Of a stretch of DNA of 64,000 nucleotides, positions 55,691 to 64,000 are shown in pieces (the first letter of the stretch is position 1; the number at the start of each line of letters is the position of its first letter). The DNA comes from Canna indica. Lineage: Eukaryota; Streptophyta; Magnoliopsida; Zingiberales; Cannaceae. The stretch is from assembly GCA_034359265.1 (NCBI GenBank), contig CP136891.1, positions 38,990,001 through 39,054,000 of the forward strand, written 5' to 3'. The position numbers and the translations under genes are program-made. The notes under the pieces were generated by a model. That model was not told where the DNA came from, did not search any database, and saw nothing but the letters and a program-made list of their open reading frames with translations.

Positions 55691-56922
55691 CTGAGTTCTC
55701 GGTGAATTCATGCTAGAATTTGTGGCCGATTATAAAGGCTGCCATGGCCAGATTTGTGTAGATATGCGACTGGAATTTCTTTGTTAATGTTGTGGTTTTA
55801 TGTCCTCCATTTCGTGTGTTGGTTGGGGGTCATGGGTGGCTGATTTTCCCGGAGATAGATTATTGGAATTGACCCTCATATGGGTTGCCACTTCGACCTT
55901 GGATGGGTGTGCTATGGACAACCCGCCAAGTGTTTGGTGATATGCCCCAACTAGGTGAACATGGTGGAATTTTATGCTTTGTGGCCGTTTTTGAAGAATT
56001 CTCCCAATATGAACTTATGTATGCTTAGTGTGATATGGTACGATGTATAGCCGGTTGGATGGTACCTGGGAAGGGGCGAGTTGGGGGGTATACATAGTTG
56101 TACCCGAGGTGTTCGGTGAAATGTCTCTTTTATTCATATCTTGGCTTGCTTGTGGTGATGATGCATGCTTAACTAAATTCTGCTGGTATGGCTTGTACTT
56201 GTGCTTGATGGCATTGAGCCATGAAGCGCATTAGGGAATCATGCTAATGCCCGACCCAGAGGTACGACTTTTGGATCGAGAATCTCGTCAGAGAGCCACA
56301 CTGACTATCGACCCAGAGTGACATTGGTTAAAGGGACATTCACAACTAGAGTGGGCAATGAGGCTAGAGGGCCACCCTAACTCGTGAGGTCCCGAAACAT
56401 GAAGCTCGCTAGAGGGCCATATATCCTAGCGATCGACCTGTATTTAAAGTTCTTGATATGCTATGCTTGTTATTGAAATATTAACTTGTCGCATGAGATC
56501 TAGTTGCCTACTTGTTGTTATGTTTCTCTTGTTTTATGTTATGTCATGTTTACTTAGCAGGTGCTCGGTTTGAGTCGCTCACTGAGTTATGAGAACTCAT
56601 GCCCTTTTTCTTGTCTGTGCGGGTTGTGAGTAGAGGTACGCGAGTACCTGGAGTCTTACGACTGGTGGTGTAAGCTCGACGAGATGTTCCCGTGACGTAG
56701 TCGTAGGGTTGTCATAAGTCATGTAATAGCATACTATGTATGAACTCCATGAGAGTTTACATTACCTTTCATATTGTTATCTTGAGTACTCTTGTAGTAT
56801 GGCATGTTTGGATCTTTATAAATTGCATATTTCCTATTATGTTGCGCATGGTATGTGTTAGGCTACGGGGTACGGGGGGTATTCACGGTCGGTCACACGG
56901 GCTAGAGTTTGGCGGTGTGACA
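55691..56922 (+). repeat. Gypsy (Tekay-like) LTR, downstream part
   Basis: The layout parallels the end of the Tekay LTR: a 'gttcggtgaaatg' block (56109), a 'ctcactgagttatgagaactc' block (56578-56600), gtgttaggctacgggg (56857), then cggtcggtcacacggg and the terminus GGCGGTGTGACA at 56922. Sequence identity to the 27257 element is low, so it is a different family. The left limit is uncertain and no internal region follows. Confidence 0.55.
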
Positions 56923-56945
56923 ACTTCTTCCTCTCGGTGTCTGAC

Positions 56946-57157
56946 AAAAAAATCTATCCAAGGAGCATGGACCTACTAGTAGCTTAGTGGTTAAACATCT
57001 AGACATGTTGCATATAGGTCATGAGTTCGATCCTTGATTATTGTGCTTTATGTGCCTATTTTCACGTTTATCTACGTCTTGTAATGTGCCTTGTGCGTAT
57101 ATTCCCGCATCTATATACACCTTGTAATGTCTATTTTAAAAAATCTATCCTAAGGAG
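56946..57157 (+). mobile_element. tRNA-derived SINE with long target duplication
   Basis: aaaaaatctatcc(t)aaggag occurs at 56946-56965 and 57138-57157 and brackets about 170 bp. Inside are an A-box-like TAGCTTAGTGG (56990) and a B-box-like GAGTTCGATCC (57022-57032), with a T/A-rich tail. These are internal RNA polymerase III promoter boxes of a tRNA-derived SINE. It would be moved by LINE proteins. Confidence 0.78.
56990..57032 (+). promoter_or_regulatory. Pol III A and B boxes of the SINE
   Basis: TAGCTTAGTGG and GAGTTCGATCC are about 32 bp apart, close to the spacing in tRNA genes. Confidence 0.65.
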
Positions 57158-57684
57158 TCTAGCCCACCTAAAAGTGCACAATACTAATTAATTGCAAGTA
57201 CAATATCTAAGCTTCAGTTGTGATCTTAAATTATTTGAAGAGATTAGTGTGATGGCTATTATGTTACACTTTGTACAAGATACATTCTTTCTCAACCATG
57301 ATGCGCGCCTTTAACATCAGCCTATCTCTTTTGTAATCTGGTTTGCTAGGACAACCATTGATGTATTATGCTTTTGTAGGAAGTTCAAAATGCCAAAAGT
57401 ACTCTTCCTTGACCGAGTGAGGAGACTATACAATTTCTTGTTGAGAAATTAAGTTCCTCATAATTTTAATACCAATTAATCAGATCCTACCCCCCTTTTG
57501 ATTCATGAACCAGTTGAAGGTCTTGCTATAGATTAGTGTTGGTGAGCTCAGTTGAAAGATGCATGTTAAAATTAGTGTTTCAGTGACCTTAGTTTTCTTA
57601 CTCAATGACCAAACAACCAATTGTGCTTCTTAAGCGAAATGTTGCTAATGTAGCAACGGGTCAACTAAGAGTTTAACCCTAATT
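57158..57684. other. Unassigned AT-rich DNA
   Basis: No gene, RNA or repeat edge is recognised. Confidence 0.4.
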
Positions 57685-58035
57685 TTTAAAATCTGGTGTA
57701 CATCGAATATCATATTAATTTTATGTTATTCTAATTCTATTTTTTCTAATCAATGCACTAAACAAACAATAGATTTAAATTCATATCTTATCCTATCTCC
57801 CTTAATCCTATGAAGCAAACAAGCACTTAGTGCATGTTTGCTTCATAGGATAAGGGGTGGATTAATATCCATTGTTTGTTTAGTGCATAGATTAGAAGAA
57901 AATAAAAATAAATAAATAAATAAATAATTGGTATTATATTCGATGTACACCAAATTTAAATAATTCATATTCAATCCCCCATAATTTATTATCCAATCCA
58001 ATCCAATCCTATTCAATGAAGCAAACATACCATTA
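57685..58035. mobile_element. Two inverted MITE copies, head to head
   Basis: 57836-58035 has ends tgcatgtttgcttcatagg and ...aatgaagcaaacatacca, an inverted-repeat MITE. 57685-57832 is a second partial copy in opposite orientation: ggtgtacatcgaatat, gcactaaacaaacaat and atcctatgaagcaaacaa are mirrored. Together they make a hairpin with its axis near 57833. An (AAAT)n run lies at 57903-57926. Confidence 0.7.
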
Positions 58036-58109
58036 GTGTTTATGTACTTCAATTATTTTAATTAGCTATTAATTAATAGCTATGATTATATAAATTGAAC
58101 TCAAGTTCA

Positions 58110-58247
58110 CACTATAAAAAAAACAAGTTATCATCGACAGATTTACGACAGATTAAATTCATCGATAATAGTTAAAAAATCCCTCGATAATACTATTACT
58201 ATCGGTGGATTTTTCGTCGGTAAAATCAATCAGTGATACCTTGCTAA
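58110..58247 (+). mobile_element. Left end of an older CACTA-like element
   Basis: It starts CACTATAAAAAAAAC followed by repeated subterminal words (atcgacagattta, tcgataatag, ttcgtcggtaaaatc). The same subterminal style, accgacgga, continues after the inner CACTA at 59599-59690. Related termini with CTATAAGAAAA lie inside the palindrome (60931-60943, reversed, and 62399). Confidence 0.55.
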
Positions 58248-59595
58248 CACTACTAGAAATCATGCTTTTCCGTGGCGGTCGCAGATACGACGGCTCTGCG
58301 ATCGCGATAAAAAAGTGGTTGCGAAGTCGTAAAGTTTGCGACGGCGTTGGGACCACCGAAATAATCATCGCAAAATGAACAACTCAGTGATGGTTTACGA
58401 GCAGTTTGCGACCGCATTTTGCGACGGCTAGTAGCCCTCGCAAAACTGTCACTAAACCAAAACTTAACACCCGCCCAAAATTTTTTTTCCCCTCTCACTC
58501 GATCTCCCCCTATCGAGATCTCTCTTGTGCACCCTAAATCTTCCCTCCATGGTCGACCTCGGAGCGAAGAGCACGCCGACAGGCGCTGGGACGGTCGAGA
58601 AGGCCCTCTTCTTCATCTCCTGAGGATGGCGCTAGGTGCGCGACTCAGCCGACGCCGACCTGCACCTCTTGCGCGCCCGCGCTAGCTCCCCTTCAAGAGC
58701 CTCGCCCCCGCGGAGCTCGAGTTCATCAAGCGCTTCCAGCTTTTCGAGATCCGGCAGGCCTACTCCGCTCCCGTTTTTAGCTGGAGGGTGCTCAAGAAGT
58801 GGAGCCCCAAGACCACCATCCGAATTGATCTGTCTGCCATCTGCAACCCATTGTCTCCGAGGTCAGCATGGTCTTTCGTTTGTGCCGAGTCTTCCATAGG
58901 GGAGATCGGTAGACTCCCGATCTCTCCCTCCCTCTTTCGTTTGTGCCGAGTATGTCGGCTGCCTTCCGCCTGTGCCAGTCGTCTTTTTCGTCGGGAGAGA
59001 GCCGTCATCTACTCCCTCGATCAGTCCCTTGATCGCCGGGAGAGAGCCGTCATCTACTCCCTCGATCAGTCCCTCACTCGCCAGAAGTACGCCAACGAAT
59101 CCAAGGCCACCATCAACATTCAGATCAAGTAATTTCTTTCTCCAATCTTTTGGTTCTTTGCTTATCTCTAAATTTTTTTCTCTTTCCCGTCCGCTCCCGT
59201 CTTTCTATTTGTTTCTTTCTCATAGCTTTTGTAAGCATTTCATATATAATGGAATTTATTATATATTGCAATCTATTAATCTTTTCTAGAAGAATAATAT
59301 ATTGCATCTTCCTATTGCATCAGCTTTTAACTAAAATTTACCAAAATATTCTATTTTTAAAAAAAATAAAATCATCTGCAACGGCAATAGCCGTCGCAAA
59401 TCCCGTGACATTTTGCGATGGTTCTAGCCGTCGCAACGCCGTCGCAAATGAAGGCCACCAATTTCCGTCGTAGAGATTTTGCGACACGCTCTTCAGCGAC
59501 GGAGGTTTCTGACAGCTTTCAGCCGTCGCAGAAGGCCTTCTACGACGATTTTGCGATCATTTTGTCCGTCGCAAAAGTCTATTTTCCTAGTAGTG
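58248..59595. mobile_element. Non-autonomous CACTA element with TAA target duplication
   Basis: The termini are CACTACTAGAAAT (58248) and TTTTCCTAGTAGTG (ending 59595), inverted with one or two mismatches. taa flanks both sides (58245-58247 and 59596-59598), the 3-bp duplication expected for CACTA. Subterminal gcgacgg/ccgtcgca words cluster in both ends. At 1348 bp it has no transposase, but a GC-rich exon-like interior. Confidence 0.9.
58549..59131 (+). pseudogene. Captured exon-like fragment within the CACTA element
   Basis: From ATG 58549 the frame reads MVDLGAKSTPTGAGTVEKAL and hits a stop. A shifted frame gives LPFKSLAPAELEFIKRFQLF, then EIRQAYSAPVFSWRVLKKWS and TTIRIDLSAICNPLSPR. After another shift comes RRERAVIYSLDQSL twice and RQKYANESKATINIQIK, then a stop at about 59131. 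Third positions are very GC-rich, unlike the surroundings. I do not recognise the source gene. A 45-bp in-frame tandem duplication (starts 58992 and 59037) adds 15 residues. Confidence 0.55.
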
Positions 59596-60365
59596 TAAGT
59601 ATTACCGACGGATATTTATCTATTCCTAATACCAACGGTAATGCTAATGGATATACATCCATCGACAATACCAACGAATATACATCTGTCAGTTCAAGTG
59701 CGGAGCTACATTTTCAAGAGAGAGAGAAGAAGGGGGGGTGCAATTGCCCCCCCCCCCCCCTTGATATTTGAATTTTTTTTTTCTTTGTATATAAGGAAAG
59801 GGCAATTTTGTATACGAACGTAAATTTTTATTATTATATTGGATGTGACCAATTCAACTGCGAATTCTTTTAAACTTTTAAAATATTGAAATGAATCAAA
59901 GTTCAATATCAAACTGAGTGAAATTAATCAAAATTATTTGGTTCTGTTCAATTAATTTGAACACCGAATAATTATATAATTCTCTAAACACCAATAATAG
60001 TTTTAGTTAAATGAAAATTATAATAACAAATAAAAAAATAGAAATATTCTAATCAATAAAAATAAATTAATAAAACATATAACTAGATTGAGGGGTAAAG
60101 CTACACTATAGGTACCTATCATTTTAAAAACAAATTCACTTATATATAGGGGAAAGACAGGATTGCCCCACTATATTTAATATTTGCTCCATGCCCTCTA
60201 AAATAAATTATTATTGTTATTATATGCCCTCTAAAATACATTATTATTTATTTTAATAAATAAATTATTATTTATTTTATTAAAATAAATTTAAAAATTA
60301 ATCATTAAAGTTACATAACTCAATCCCTAATTTTATCAGCATTTCTTATTCATTTTCCCTTCCCT
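59596..60365. other. Remainder of the older CACTA-like element and AT-rich DNA
   Basis: 59599-59700 has repeated taccaacg/atacatc subterminal words. From 59725 there are G and C runs, then AT-rich sequence without coding. It ends at the left edge of the palindrome. Confidence 0.45.
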
Positions 60366-60459
60366 CTAATAATTTAATAAATAAATTAAAATTAAAATTA
60401 GGTTTAACTTTCTAGTAATTCACCATTCACCCCCCTCTTGTATGGCTATTCACTCCACA

Positions 60460-60945
60460 CAATGAACCAGTCTCATTCTGTAAAAGATGGGAAGGGAAGA
60501 CGAAAGAAAGAAAATCCTCGAAGTCGAAGGAAAAAAGGTGCGAGAGAGAAGGAAGGGGGGGGGGATCAATGCGAGCACCACTGGCGAGTTCTTCGCGAGG
60601 GAAGGCGTCGCAAGGGAGGCGAGTACTGTCAAGTTCGTCGTAGAGGCGAGCACCATCAAGTACAATTTGTTGCTGAGGGGAGGTGTCTCTAAGTCCGACG
60701 TTGCAGTGTGGGTTTGTTGCGCAAAGGCGGTTGGCAAATTTTGGGAAAGGGCACGGAATTAGGAGGCGGGTGAGAAATTTTGACGAGTTAGAGAAAAAAA
60801 AAAGATTGGCCGAAGGAAAAGAAGAAAAAAATAGAAATTCATAAATTTGAAGGCTAAATTCCCAACCGATTTTATTTTCGTTGGTAATTTTATCGATAGT
60901 ACAAATGAAATAAATCCGTCGGTGATAATTTTTTTTCTTATAGAA
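60460..60945. other. CACTA-like sequence in the left arm
   Basis: It ends with ccgtcggtgataa and tttttcttatag (60931-60943), the complement of the 62397-62420 terminus ctataagaaaa. The interior 60480-60765 has a GC-richer, exon-like look with no recognised product; on the right arm it is 62575-62870. Confidence 0.5.
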
Positions 60946-62056
60946 TTATCAAATGAGTACCAATGACAATATCATATTCTTAAAATGCATATATTTATAA
61001 GGATATATATTAAAAAAATATTAAGCTTTCTAGGAGTAAATGCACACATATATTTAAAATAAAAATACATGAAAAATTAATTTTTAATAAATGATGTAAC
61101 AATACATTTTCCCCTATTTGTGTTTTTTTCTTTCTAAACACACTGCATGGAAGAGAAATATTTATTAAAAGTATTATGATAACATTTGATGCAATTGCAT
61201 GATTTGAACCCATGGCAAGAGACAATGTACCCATCTTGCCCTACACAGACCTGCACATGGGATGCTACTGTCACAGGAAAAGAAGCTCAACCAAGAACAT
61301 TTGGGCCCATGTCGTCCATGTCCATGTCCACCATAACTCGTGATTTGCAACAAGAATTTCTTACTGAAATATGTGCACCCCAAATATAACCGGAAGCTAC
61401 TCAATTTTCTCCTTGATATATGTCATTTGGTACATGATGTCATTAAGATCGAGAGAAATCAAGAATATGGTTAAATATTGTAATCTCATGTCATTATTGA
61501 CACCATGAAAATTATCGGGTCCATTTGGGCCCCAAAGAATTGTTATCTCTATCGATCCTTGCCAATCTATTAGGATATCAAATTAAGCTGGATTGACATG
61601 GAATGATGCCCTTCACCAACCATTTTATCCCAAATAGCAACTGGAGTTTAACATCCAATTTATACTAATAACTATACTAATAAATTGGATGTTAAACCCC
61701 AGTTGCTATTTAGGACAAAATGGTTGGTGAAGGGCATCATTCCATATCAATCCAGCTTAATTTGATATCCTAATAGATTGGCAAGGATCGATAGAGATAA
61801 CAATTCTTTGGGGCCCAAATGGACCCGATAATTTTCATGGTGTCAATAATGACATGAGATTATAATATTTAACCATATTCTTGATTTCTCTCGATCTTAA
61901 TGACATCATGTACCAAATGACATATATCAAGGAGAAAATTGAGTAGCTTCCGGTTATATTTGGGGTGCACATATTTCAGTAAGAAATTCTTGTTGCAAAT
62001 CACGAGTTATGGTGGACATGGACATGGACGACATGGGCCCAAATGTTCTTGGTTGA

Positions 62057-62209
62057 GCTTCTTTTCCTGTGACAGTAGCATCCCATGTGCAGGTCTGTGT
62101 AGGGCAAGATGGGTACATTGTCTCTTGCCATGGGTTCAAATCATGCAATTGCATCAAATGTTATCATAATACTTTTAATAAATATTTCTCTTCCATGCAG
62201 TGTGTTTAG
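62057..62209 (+). other. Short Cys-rich open stretch in the palindrome arms
   Basis: Between stops at 62054 and 62207, 50 codons include HVQVCVGQDGYIVSCHGFKS and then CNCIKCYH and MQCV, seven Cys in all. There is no ATG near the start. Pyrimidine-rich cttcttttcctgtgacag just upstream looks like a 3' splice site, so it could be a fragment of an exon. The same stretch is in the left arm on the minus strand (about 61134-61286). The function is unknown and it may be chance. Confidence 0.2.
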
Positions 62210-62881
62210 AAAGAAAAAAACACAAATAGGGGAAAATGTATTGTTACATCATTTATTAAAAATTAATTTTTCATGTATTTTTATTTTAAATATATGTGTG
62301 CATTTACTCCTAGAAAGCTTAATATTTTTTTAATATATATCCTTATAAATATATGCATTTTAAGAATATGATATTGTCATTGGTACTCATTTGATAATAC
62401 TATAAGAAAATAGATTATCACCGACGAATTTATTTCATTTGTACCGTCGATAAAATTACCAACGGAAATAAAATCGGTTGGGAATTTAGCCTACAAATTT
62501 ATGAATTTCTAGTTTTTTCTTCTTTCCCTTCAGCCAATCATTTTTTTTTTCTCTAACTCGTCAAAATTTCTCACCCGCCTCCTAATTCCGTGCCCTTTCC
62601 CAAAATTTGCCAACCGCCTTTGCGCAACAAACCCACACTGCAACGTCGGACCTAGAGACACCTCCCCTCAGCAACAAATTGTACTTGATGGTGCTCGCCT
62701 CTACGACGAACTTGACAGTACTCGCCTCCCTTGCGACGCCTTCCCTCGCGAAGAACTCGCCAGTGGTGCTCGCATTGATCCCCCCCTTCCTTCTCTCTCG
62801 CACCTTTTTTCCTTCGACTTCGAGGATTTTCTTTCTTTCGTCTTCCCTTCCCATCTTTTACAGAATGAGACTGGTTCATTG

Positions 62882-63899
62882 TGTGGAGTGAATAGTCATA
62901 CAAGAGGGGGGTGAATGGTGTATTACTAGAAAGTTAAACCTAATTTCAATTTTAATTTATTTATTAAATTATTAGACAATACACAAGTTAATTTAATGAT
63001 TAATGCGGAAGCAAATGATAATAAATAAGCGCAACACACAAAGATCAACGCAAACACCAAGACTTGTAGTGGTTCAGTAACCTTGCCTACTCCACTACCT
63101 AAGCATCATGCTTATGATTTCGACCTAAATTTATTGAGTAATAAAAGTTCCTTACAATGAGGAATTTTACAACAGAAGATCTACACCTTCTCCCGAATGC
63201 AACTTCCCACCTCAGTCTCCAAGGACACTTTAAACCTAATGTGCGAGAGTTGATTTATGCCTCTACACGAAGGCAACCCATCAACCCCCTTGAACTAACA
63301 ACCCAGGTCACATACTACCTTTGAATACAATGAACAAACACAACAAAATACAATATAAATGGAGCACAAATACAACAAATAAATACTTAGCTTCAACAAG
63401 TGCAACCTAGCTACTCTTGATGCCTTTTGATGATGAAACAATCAAATGTTAAGGCTCAATCAAGAAGAATGGAGTTTAGGGCTAGGGTTTGAGAGAATAA
63501 CACAATCAAATCTTATAAATAAAAAATGGATGCCTGAATGAAGATTAGAGACTCATATGAAGGCAAGCATTGTGTTTTATCTACAAGACAATTTCAGCTT
63601 GGGTTCGAGGTTGATTTGGATTTCGATGCATTGCATTTTATTTTCATCATCATCTACATGCATCCTAAGGATAATACAATGATTCTAGACCCTAAACCAA
63701 GACTACAAGTCTTCGACATCTTTTGAGCAACGATCAACGTCATTCTTGAAAGTTTTTGATTTGACACCGATCTTCTGATCACGGACGTCGCATGCTACTC
63801 GACTTGAACACTGAAATAATTTTTCAATCAATCAATAGTTTCGAGTTTGTTATCATCAAAATCGAGATTAAGATCAAAGTAGAAAAGCTTATGTCAACA
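62882..63899 (-). mobile_element. Solo copia LTR, minus strand, with perfect target duplication
   Basis: On the minus strand it runs TGTTGACATAAGC (63899) to CTCCACA (62882), 1018 bp. cattg flanks it at 62877-62881 and 63900-63904. It contains the 'gattttgatgataacaaac' start signature and the 'cactacaagtcttggtg' and 'caccattcacccccctc' tail. A TATA-like word lies near 63514-63521. The first 94 bp (62882-62975) lie inside the palindrome and reappear at 60366-60459. Confidence 0.92.
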
Positions 63900-63904
63900 C
63901 ATTG

Positions 63905-64000
63905 GCTTCTTGCTAGTTCGAGGTATGCCACTACATTGATCTTTCTCTAAAATAAATGGTTCATTTTTATCATTACTTGAGACCATCTCATAACCTTCTA
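63905..64000. other. Window end, unassigned
   Basis: This short stretch beyond the solo LTR is the pre-insertion flank. I see no feature in it. Confidence 0.4.

Larger units (their letters stand above)
60366..62975. repeat. 2.6-kb near-perfect palindrome
   Basis: The left arm 60366-61662 and right arm 61681-62975 are inverted copies separated by an 18-bp spacer. Matching landmarks: ctctaataatttaat at 60366 and attaaattattag at 62975; the open frames 61174-61404 (minus) and 61939-62169 (plus) encode the same 76 residues; 60487-60762 and 62582-62854 also pair. Differences that I could see are few and are mostly C/T or G/A transitions plus a homopolymer length change. Both outer 95 bp are the end of a copia LTR, so the LTR was present before duplication. 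Confidence 0.92.

Noticed and set aside
54946..56927. acttc at 56923-56927 as target duplication of the gypsy-type LTR
   Set aside because: The only upstream acttc near a plausible edge (about 54949) is not followed by TG, so the left edge cannot be set this way.
58110..60943. A single intact CACTA element from CACTATAAAA to CTTATAG
   Set aside because: The right terminus lies within the duplicated palindrome arm and lacks the final TG. No 3-bp duplication was found, so only the left end is annotated.
61174..61404. 76-codon frame, identical to the one at 61939-62169
   Set aside because: The identity is explained by the palindrome. The peptide has no domain and no sign of selection.
1..64000. 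CRISPR arrays, rRNA, tRNA genes, operons
   Set aside because: None is seen by eye. The only tRNA-like boxes belong to the SINE, and the tandem repeats are transposon or satellite-like.

Overview
The window reads as nuclear DNA of a flowering plant with a large, repeat-rich genome. Almost all of it is nested, mostly broken transposable elements: Ty3/gypsy of the Tat/Retand and Tekay types, Ty1/copia of the Sirevirus-like type, non-autonomous CACTA elements, MITEs and one tRNA-derived SINE. I found no intact host gene, rRNA, tRNA or CRISPR. The host-gene candidates are a damaged stretch at 49203-51330 (minus strand) split by a solo LTR, and an exon-like GC-rich fragment inside a CACTA element. 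Very GC-rich third codon positions in that fragment would suit a monocot, but this is inference. Sequence alone does not identify the species.

Layout. 1-2290: unassigned DNA with small tandem repeats. 2290-8980: mosaic of plus-strand Tat/Retand fragments (protease, RT, RNase H, an antisense coiled-coil ORF, a long LTR with 184-bp tandem repeats, PBS, gag). 8981-26137: Copia-1, minus strand, interrupted at 13924-23362 by a second complete copia element, Copia-2, and at 24746-25084 by a foldback MITE. 26138-27256 and 37261-38523: a minus-strand Tat fragment split by a 10-kb Tekay-type gypsy element at 27257-37260, which has a near-matching 5-bp target duplication. 38524-46004: Copia-3, a gag-only, LARD-like copia element with a chimeric 5' LTR. 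46005-49200: AT-rich DNA with a 150-bp tandem repeat and a MITE. 49203-51330: damaged gene-like stretch carrying a solo LTR with perfect target duplications. 51345-56922: copia LTR pieces, a long reverse-oriented Tekay-type LTR and the end of another gypsy-type LTR. 56946-57157: a SINE with long target duplications. 57685-58035: an inverted MITE pair. 58110-62975: CACTA-like elements and a 2.6-kb near-perfect palindrome. 62882-63899: a solo copia LTR whose end is contained in both arms of the palindrome.

How it fits together. Nesting gives a relative order of events: Tat first; Tekay and the copia elements into Tat; Copia-2 into Copia-1; the solo LTR near the right end before the inverted duplication that made the palindrome. 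All pol reading frames carry stops or frameshifts, so no element looks autonomous. The points most worth attention are the palindrome, the chimeric LTR of Copia-3, the extra 3' ORF of Copia-2, and the antisense ORF and tandem repeats of the Tat fragments.
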